A stretch of DNA of 7,274 nucleotides from Halobacteriovorax sp. (GTDB taxonomy: Bacteria > Bdellovibrionota > Bacteriovoracia > Bacteriovoracales > Bacteriovoracaceae): NCBI GenBank assembly GCA_002686115.1, contig NZAF01000193.1:1-7274 (forward strand), read 5' to 3'. A program made the position numbers and the translations under genes. This document shows, in pieces, positions 6,512-7,274 of the stretch. Position 1 is the first letter of the stretch. Every line of letters begins with the position of its first letter. The notes under the pieces were generated by a model. The model worked only from the letters and a program-made list of their open reading frames with translations, made no database searches and had not been told where the DNA came from.

Positions 6512-6517
6512 ATAGTT

Positions 6518-6868
6518 ATGAAATACTTATTACTGATATTGCTCGTTGGATGTTCAATGAACGTGAAGAAAAAATGCCGTCAAGCCGACTGGAGGGCCGT
6601 CGGTGAGATGGATGCTCGCTCGGGATTAAAGCGTTCCCAGTATAGAACTTATCAAGATAAATGCCATGAAGTTGGTGTTGATGTCGACACAAGGCTTTAT
6701 TTGTCTGGTTACGAGCAAGGCTTAAAAATGTATTGCACTTATGAGACAGGCTATGAGCTTGGCCTAAATGGTAAGCCTCTATCTGTTAAGTGCCCAGATG
6801 GTAGTGCTAAAAACTTCATGCGTGGTTATAAGTCGGGCAAGCGGTTATATCAAACTCGTAATTATTAA
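6518..6868 (+). CDS. DUF2799-type lipoprotein
   Basis: A protein of 116 residues. The signal peptide MKYLLLILLVGC ends in a lipobox (LVGC, cysteine 12), so it should be a lipidated envelope protein. The mature part fits the DUF2799 pattern: C20-x3-DWRAVGEMDA-x2-G, then YQDKCHEVGVDVDTRLYLSGYEQGLKMYC and TGYELGLNGKPLSVKCP. The evenly spaced glycines and the cysteines at 20, 49, 73 and 92 are typical, and the cysteines probably form two disulphides after export. One departure from the usual family wording is A33, where most members have glycine (GxxDG). No biochemical role is known to me for DUF2799 lipoproteins. It lies 38 bp after the secreted protein gene, in the same direction. It may be read from its own promoter as well as from upstream. 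There is no clear Shine-Dalgarno sequence; the nearest purine stretch (AAGAGAA, 6493-6499) is too far from the start. Confidence 0.86.
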   Translation: MKYLLLILLVGCSMNVKKKCRQADWRAVGEMDARSGLKRSQYRTYQDKCHEVGVDVDTRLYLSGYEQGLKMYCTYETGYELGLNGKPLSVKCPDGSAKNFMRGYKSGKRLYQTRNY

Positions 6869-6892
6869 CCTTAAGTGACCATAATTTAAGGT
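6868..6892 (+). terminator. Inverted repeat at the gene end, weak terminator candidate
   Basis: ACCTTAA (6868-6874) and TTAAGGT (6886-6892) are perfect inverted repeats. With a G-T and a T-A pair added, the stem reaches nine pairs around a 7-base loop. It starts on the last base of the DUF2799 stop codon. A run of T does not follow (AAAAGAGG does), so it is not a classical intrinsic terminator. It may instead protect the mRNA 3' end or assist Rho-dependent ending. Confidence 0.4.
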
Positions 6893-6991
6893 AAAAGAGG
6901 CGTATCCAGTCAACTCGATAGGTATATAAGTCATATAAATTATTCAATTTCTTCATCTTTCTTTTATCTGAGTCAAAGAAATGCCGATACG

Positions 6992-7000
6992 TGATAAAAT
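6992..7000 (+). promoter_or_regulatory. Extended -10 promoter of the last gene
   Basis: TG (6992-6993) followed after one base by TAAAAT (6995-7000, five of six matches) forms an extended -10 element. The -35 region is poor (GTCAAA at 6972), which is acceptable for extended -10 promoters. Transcription would start near 7007, leaving a leader of about 46 bases with the AGGGAG site at 7042-7047. The 184-bp intergenic region holds nothing else that I recognise apart from the inverted repeat at 6868. Confidence 0.5.
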
Positions 7001-7052
7001 TAATCAAGTTTCCAGCTTGCGCTAACTCAAGTGGAATCAATAGGGAGTTCTT

Positions 7053-7274
7053 ATGAGATCTTGTCTTTTAATGATATTTTTTGTTTCATCTTTAAGTTCA
7101 TATGCAGGTAGCACGCAAGAGACAGTTGAGGCCATTAAAGGTTTAAAGCTTAATGATCATCATGGTCGTAAGATTGCCAGTGAGCAAGACTTCAAAGGTG
7201 CATTTGATGGAATATCTCCTGAGAAGTTAAAAGAGGTTCAAGAGCAATTACAAAAATATCAAAAACAACAAAAA
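7053..7274 (+). CDS. Exported protein, 3' end missing
   Basis: An open frame of 74 codons runs from the ATG at 7053 to the window edge with no stop. A strong ribosome binding site, AGGGAG (7042-7047), sits 5 bp before it. The first 19 residues, MRSCLLMIFFVSSLSSYAG, form a Sec-type signal peptide with likely cleavage after YA (residue 18). C4 is too early to be a lipobox cysteine. The mature part is hydrophilic and mostly helical. It ends in a lysine- and glutamine-rich stretch (EKLKEVQEQLQKYQKQQK) that looks like the start of a coiled coil. No family was recognised from this fragment. It is probably a periplasmic or surface protein. With its own promoter and a 184-bp gap, it is likely a separate transcription unit from the DUF2799 gene. 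Confidence 0.8.
   Translation, partial: MRSCLLMIFFVSSLSSYAGSTQETVEAIKGLKLNDHHGRKIASEQDFKGAFDGISPEKLKEVQEQLQKYQKQQK

Overview
The window is AT-rich DNA, about one third G+C by eye, and all genes read on the + strand. Three things point to a Bdellovibrionota bacterium, most likely a Bacteriovorax or Halobacteriovorax relative: a TIGR02147/DUF4423-type regulator, a small exported protein with the 'NEVGNGGD' N-terminus, and a large GYF_2-plus-TPR membrane protein. The placement is an inference from gene families; there is no rRNA or marker gene here to settle it.

Left part (2-3905): the 3' end of a polytopic inner-membrane protein gene whose start lies outside the window. Seven bases later comes a 1068-residue protein with a cytoplasmic GYF_2-type domain, a long acidic linker, one membrane segment and a large TPR-rich region that should lie in the periplasm. 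The two genes are probably co-transcribed and may form one envelope complex.

Middle part (3906-4407): a good sigma70-type promoter drives two long-variable-arm tRNA-Ser genes, UGA then GCU. The 3' end of the second tRNA and its downstream flank recur 140 bp further on. Between the two copies lies a G+C-rich, palindromic segment of about 96 bp. It resembles either a decayed third tRNA-Ser or an rtT-like tRNA-tail repeat. It is followed by a four-part palindromic array of GTTTCAA half-sites, which looks like an operator for the next gene.

Right part (4408-7274): a TIGR02147-type regulator overlaps by 4 bp a lipoprotein gene, which is followed 12 bp later by a secreted protein gene with a TTG start. 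These three look like one operon, so the regulator probably controls its own promoter and the two exported proteins. A DUF2799-type lipoprotein follows, with a candidate promoter that would make its mRNA leaderless. The window ends inside a gene for another exported protein, with its own extended -10 promoter and a strong ribosome binding site.

The best candidates for something undescribed are the quadruple half-site operator with its regulator and exported-protein operon, and the duplicated tRNA-Ser tail enclosing a structured G+C-rich segment. No CRISPR array, insertion sequence or phage gene was seen.
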